64,000 bases of DNA. Source: Dactylosporangium sucinum (GTDB lineage: Bacteria > Actinomycetota > Actinomycetes > Mycobacteriales > Micromonosporaceae). Each line of letters begins with the position of its first letter. Position 1 is the stretch's first letter. The stretch is from positions 141,224 through 205,223 of the forward strand of contig NZ_BMPI01000010.1 in NCBI RefSeq assembly GCF_014647515.1, in the 5' to 3' direction. Below, piece by piece: positions 63,901 to 64,000 of this stretch. The notes beneath the pieces are model-generated. The model saw nothing but the letters and a program-made list of their open reading frames with translations. It had not been told where the DNA came from and made no database searches. The translations under genes and the position numbers were made by a program.

Positions 63901-64000
63901 GCGCTGCCGCGTCGGTGGGCGGCGCATTGACCGCCCACGGGCCGGACACGAACTCGTCGGCGGCCTGGTCCTCCGCCTCCGCAGGCGCCCCTGCGACCGT
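51848..64000 (-). CDS. giant polyvalent protein with SF1 helicase domain (5' end outside window)
   Basis: One ORF of at least 4,050 codons; the frame is open through the right edge, so the start is missing (GTG 63949 is only the first in-window candidate, used for numbering). Residues ~1270-1760 are a UvrD-like SF1 helicase: QALAGTGKTSTLQ (Walker A), FFDEAQDINP (II), GDSNQSIYTFRG (III), QSWRFG (IV) and LYVAVTRAQ (VI). Just before it, ELRELLKLHGFKYNKDSNNN looks like a domain common in polyvalent proteins. Other parts: zinc-like ACTCC motifs, a KOW/SH3-like block near 2245, a ~290-residue module duplicated at period 400, and a C-terminal ~130-residue module duplicated. Long Ala/Pro/Asp/Glu-rich linkers separate them. 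Similar proteins travel on conjugative elements and phages, where they may be delivered with DNA. Confidence 0.85.
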   Translation of the reverse strand, partial: TVAGAPAEAEDQAADEFVSGPWAVNAPPTDAAAPASDANQDETRRAESDVPAGEPAPGPWIIRGPLPPVSAVPVCDVGREDLPRDHMWWLVALNDPGDPDDRHAACATHTGVDPVPFIPPVTRNAYGDAVTAQLEMAVEREAHEAERDRGAGLPLDIRPGRSGGGNGLPTPRADTVKTTTGEPVSDTAAQLSAGAAAQPTDAAAPQVPAPGPDKRHPAELVACTCCQPAGRDGESSAVATDAGKPPRGRFQFEAGSTLGVVAGRRWLKVVTITDGAPASALAFVDPKTGEWYAAASWSSPNMSHAINTGDRTWLAARLPYLAPSAAVGDDTSPAEAATPAVPASAAAAEPDSPAGDIVQSLPTAPAEIASAGRDDSSVSPAVSAPELGVDRSAAHATAPALAEPGRDDASADAPQASNLMPVTNSTPVYDTLLATDVPGAVRNKSMRRLIEQMEAHGWELTGQDQLVSLTDWKAPDGRELRIQFIGGKQPVIYDGPGFRSRTLTFKAATAHVVTPAPLEEVGRPSVRGAMKRLGLPEIDPYSHDPYLTPLKDAERDLHPGPHSGKEAKALPDVTASLRKAARRNRENAAKADELFGYGSARDQRSEMWEQRAAEFEQVADELETMAVQRMAYEAERDRNAGLPLDIRPGRSGGGNRITTPRAGTTDAETHSTAPADDANPASDQRLETATAEPQDRTVSAADAMVRIGPLIRAGDSPSIYLLLANTTRADVDLDEDLSAKTAADVAVVIAQKMRALVETTKGALSEERLTELERLHGLVDLPGCAPEVFAGIDPNNMSPRPLPTPLDMSTTQRDAAIVDGGHTLCTWHPEVAGREPERPCEGNLQLVLWHDSTDFGAPYIYVCQAHGPVGGRRIELPPDHPLVVWDRIRGSVRKEPWDRPPSPRYGRITAAEHAAHGLPLNAPAVEVRRAESFEPRMSVDPRAEGIDTRVAYRWALPYLRAYANFVDPSQADDIDLAALPFRVAAPPRLELQQQAIADVVDLTLWPDEQSDAVRRVDGARGREPAPDGADQLRLMPDSAVAEQSTAHLAAGTRPPTRHLPAELAGIEIDQEVITADGQHSVSRRVSRSGLTVHVDARHPQVGMLPRGRITLLPPQDGNSTAPRWEVIDYDSNPLDMFTGPYVAAERQLLAATAALDELMSPEELAEMADEATDDTISETTEDTTRAVAEDAMAGRVADAAPTDAEPAPVSTVAKPTAQLVAADGIRLEVGRGVAVKGTTGGSDEAELRELLKLHGFKYNKDSNNNVVWRYRGGTAGRAAAIAAAQEWLDKQKTPGKFPPTPQQQKIIDAYLAGQDIVVQALAGTGKTSTLQMLAAARPELRVAYIAFNASIAAEAAKKFPRNVTARTSHGFARVALMSTELRAKVEQASPGNRWPNDVARILQIRDWHHGDEVIEAETQAGLVIATIKTFRESDADTIGDEHLPERLREPGMAALAGPTLEYARHAWADITDPVGELKFEFDDYLKIWALGNPRLPYDVIFFDEAQDINPVLRKVIQDQPVQTVVVGDSNQSIYTFRGAIDALKRWPADVTLPLTQSWRFGPSIAEAGNVFLNLLKSPHLLTGNPGMTSSIGPVDAPDAVVTRTNAGAVAAVFEAFAEGKKVALVGGGGAIRDLAKAAKELQNGSRTKHPELSAFRDWEAVQNFVEDEDNNAQSLRVFVRLIDRHGPDELIQMAEDLVPEEATKPDGTPAWDSIVSTAHRSKGREWPNVRLGDDFPQPEADLKGKVRLPDPEELRLLYVAVTRAQKNLDPGSATAYLDLPAESLQVAGLSRAAAQPQPEPADLVEVARTTDAAVPQADMTQTRLSIDSQLKQAANLLDLPIDVSTVNGALAYAIAGQRMSPGEASDYLLEGGIKGALGRAETLVHPDRLAERAQAATTGPDPAAPPAANIGTTRAAPAAVQPGAVAAGIDPGPFTRLELAKIRAAVQDHAATYYGQRGALRLSESDAARYVSEGHLDDLARTYGLSAVWDAVAATIAQDPTVLTHDPKPVRAALDAASETASNEIRQLLDAEDYEGALHHLDAAELDNPNYQVDGRRSWNDIRTIIQTHANGGVAPRRGGVLGVLDELFTALYDTPGVPPAERERLGGITVRMRSNVERGYNSDEQVRAILEGLVVEHADTPVLAALLDRAARQAHGEPEPAPETAPDPAPGIASLPHDTLSTPQGDEGLRQADATRDETAGPAVANPIQAAAQPDPRQDGQPVAGEAPVKPDAAEAIAATASVDDAVGASVASGGGPVNNYPPVHARSPFGLGARVQLHGYAGYPPGPRRDGWRGTVVGGFGTNALWVHTDAGFDAVEEWSHLTPEGVQEQSAVACTCCNGDPAINARHQAAAQPAPPDTRGATADPQPAVVEPHQASAMPVPATAGVPVESEAANASATVGPDPGEQLVAGLGAPATELDTNPEPETLPLPVGGWGQQGPEAVRAEDSADRGPSASPAYESRLGRLLQLADAAAPRLAAVEVTYVVDGAYARVDGTLPDGSATSIAGYVLDVRDVVQNYQGWTASACTVVTLGEDPNMLDGVAIAVASDQSVTILQPPDDMPPGAPAPWRRPDSHELVVAALAELGLALQEARDHLGRPAWRIPGVDRVFAGTDPSDRMAGFLLSPSSGGGRPRPLLHQRHIDEAIAEGRWRGHLEVRPMPLRQVRAGAYGELIGLVNGEERTVEGEFDYWWSRSHGAVRSDTVNVCVWVTDYSPSAELHRKRVVSVEVPATGATFTVIDRHTTDKRARDDGQYQVAAADRSMHDSTQNGALEPMLHQGQLPQPERTDARGETFPAAERQTGPTTDTRLRSSEAVDGEGAADEQLFLFGGQEAAASGDSWDAGRAEDPGGRGPSTNAVYEARLARLLELAANAPQLATVEVAQVADGAYARVDGILPDGSAVTIAGYVIDMADVPQDYEGWTPSACAFVTLAEDPNALDGVAIAVPSEHSVTILQPTSDMPPGAPAPWRRPDSHEYVVATLAELGLVLQEHRDHLGRPAWRIPGNNEPFTGANAIEQVANSLMSGSQGAFGRRRPLLHQRHIDEAIAEGRWRGHLEFGPMPLHQVREGAWGTITGLVDGEERTVEGELFYWWSRSHGAVRSDTVNVQVWVAAPDGPPAYGKRVVTVEVPATGVTFTVIDRHASDTRVRDEGHGLDEGHGLDEGHGLAAAAESSMNSAHRDAVEPVLLQERSPQSDPHTRAEAATSPAAERQNGLTTESRPRSGKAVDDEGAADEQLLLFARQETAASADNAASTARDEAAGSTDGLATAQQGPTAAVADSSNPLQQAGAISAAASQSAVVDDEDNLDDTDDDFDDDRPRAKAKRPPKPETKKVRLDHLLPGDIVAPRSPGDESYVAGGMFVYDALSRGGDEQRVFQSRNVWGATGEFDEGLRLTASRNDDPNDLPTYKVLRRSEIEPLSEGQARRYAIEYPNEARSHQYTMQSAQRAIDALQERLAGADDSERSGLESALAGATTYRARQEGILRAFAAVKDEARALELPTVDADPPQDLTQNDAAPTAEHEPETPQLAEAGPEHDRAPDEEPHQQVLEAGHVSDPAASAAPATPTATEPSQHDGAAAGEDLDASAPAGAAGGLTDEERVERHPQRIREARRCARAAYQHFRAGNRDEALRLIDEGQRVAPEYRPSNNTWADLRALVQVPGGPQPASPTAAVQVNTAAASKAAKWAPKHTALGELQRRARAFEQLRNSVDRTRPGMALRLPGSKDRHVETAEAVSLFSRMIDQVEQAGTVPAALSWNGVPIAVDGAVGRLRITVGAGDAQIPIPLRDAWPAERDRGALLLKIVAYLDSAGQRAAQIRDWIDAHPTREQASTDGAAVPSTGVDGATAGPSIAARSEIDDLVRHASALERISALIDPARGMILHRDGQPGQAVDIPTAIALFSLMINRVEQAGTVPAALSWHGVPITVDATDGPDRRLRITVGTGVAQVDIPLREHWPAPAERALILRKITEYIDGAGDHAARLRQRAAGLSATPGPAATRTGPGGARPGRGVEQAFTARPRPSTNGGDGVRPTPGSTRPAGSWSTTRQR
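52060..52900 (-). repeat. 489-bp-period tandem duplication, C terminus of giant gene
   Basis: Two copies of a ~130-residue module (each with VEQAGTVPAALSW, GVPI, RLRITVG and IPLR motifs). A 40-base stretch beginning CCAGCTCAGTGCAGCGGGCA is identical at 52238 and 52727, giving a period of 489 bp (163 codons). Confidence 0.85.
54200..56650 (-). repeat. 1200-bp tandem duplication within the giant gene
   Basis: Two copies of a 400-codon unit. TGTCGGAGCGGACGGCACC occurs at 54688 and 55888, exactly 1200 bp apart. Both copies encode DGAYARVDG, DMPPGAPAPWRRPDSHE, DHLGRPAWRIPG, RPLLHQRHIDEAIAEGRWRG and SRSHGAVRSDTVNV. Confidence 0.9.
54496..54549 (-). repeat. 18-bp tandem repeat, three copies
   Basis: CCAGGCCGTGGCCCTCGT three times in a row, coding for the repeat DEGHGL in the giant protein. 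Confidence 0.9.

Overview
The window is high-GC, densely packed actinomycete DNA. Conservon signalling operons, an actinobacterial-type tad pilus locus with a LysM/BTAD regulator, and a P450/class I/class II diterpene operon point to a filamentous actinomycete, possibly Micromonosporaceae (inference). A RepA_C-type replication initiator sits beside a 12-copy iteron array with DnaA-box-like sites, so the window is most likely part of a large plasmid or plasmid-derived element. No tRNA, rRNA, CRISPR array or intact insertion sequence was seen.

Layout: 0.1-8.2 kb holds accessory genes (nucleoside hydrolase, Tat-exported alpha/beta hydrolase, zinc-ribbon protein, XRE regulator with a partner, small membrane protein). 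8.2-10.7 kb is the replicon: repA with the iteron origin upstream of it. 10.9-13.8 kb has small plasmid genes and a pentapeptide-repeat protein. 14.1-22.0 kb is a complete conservon (cvnA-D type) preceded on the same strand by a diterpene operon (P450, class I synthase, class II cyclase). 23.0-34.1 kb is a tad/Flp pilus operon. 34.1-41.5 kb, on the same strand and joined by overlapping stop/start codons, is a small NRPS-like operon: multi-HTH regulator, DMT transporter, P450, A-PCP didomain, thioesterase-like hydrolase and threonine aldolase. The aldolase ORF is fused in frame to a lipoprotein-like domain of the pilus locus, physically joining the two modules. 42.4-49.1 kb has an AraC regulator, an SDR, and a second conservon that lacks the GTPase and is led by a P450. 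49.5-51.9 kb has an HTH protein, a membrane protein, a prepilin peptidase and a remnant of a second one. 51.8 kb to the right edge is one ORF of more than 4,000 codons carrying an SF1 helicase among many unknown and duplicated modules, resembling the polyvalent proteins of conjugative elements and phages.

How the parts may work together: the prepilin peptidase would process the Tad pseudopilins. The A-PCP, P450, hydrolase and aldolase suggest carrier-bound beta-hydroxylation of an amino acid, release, and retro-aldol cleavage to an aldehyde plus glycine, with export by the DMT transporter (inference). The diterpene operon lacks a GGPP synthase and would depend on one encoded elsewhere. A conserved ~100-bp element lies upstream of at least two minus-strand transcription units, and paired direct repeats lie upstream of the AraC gene.
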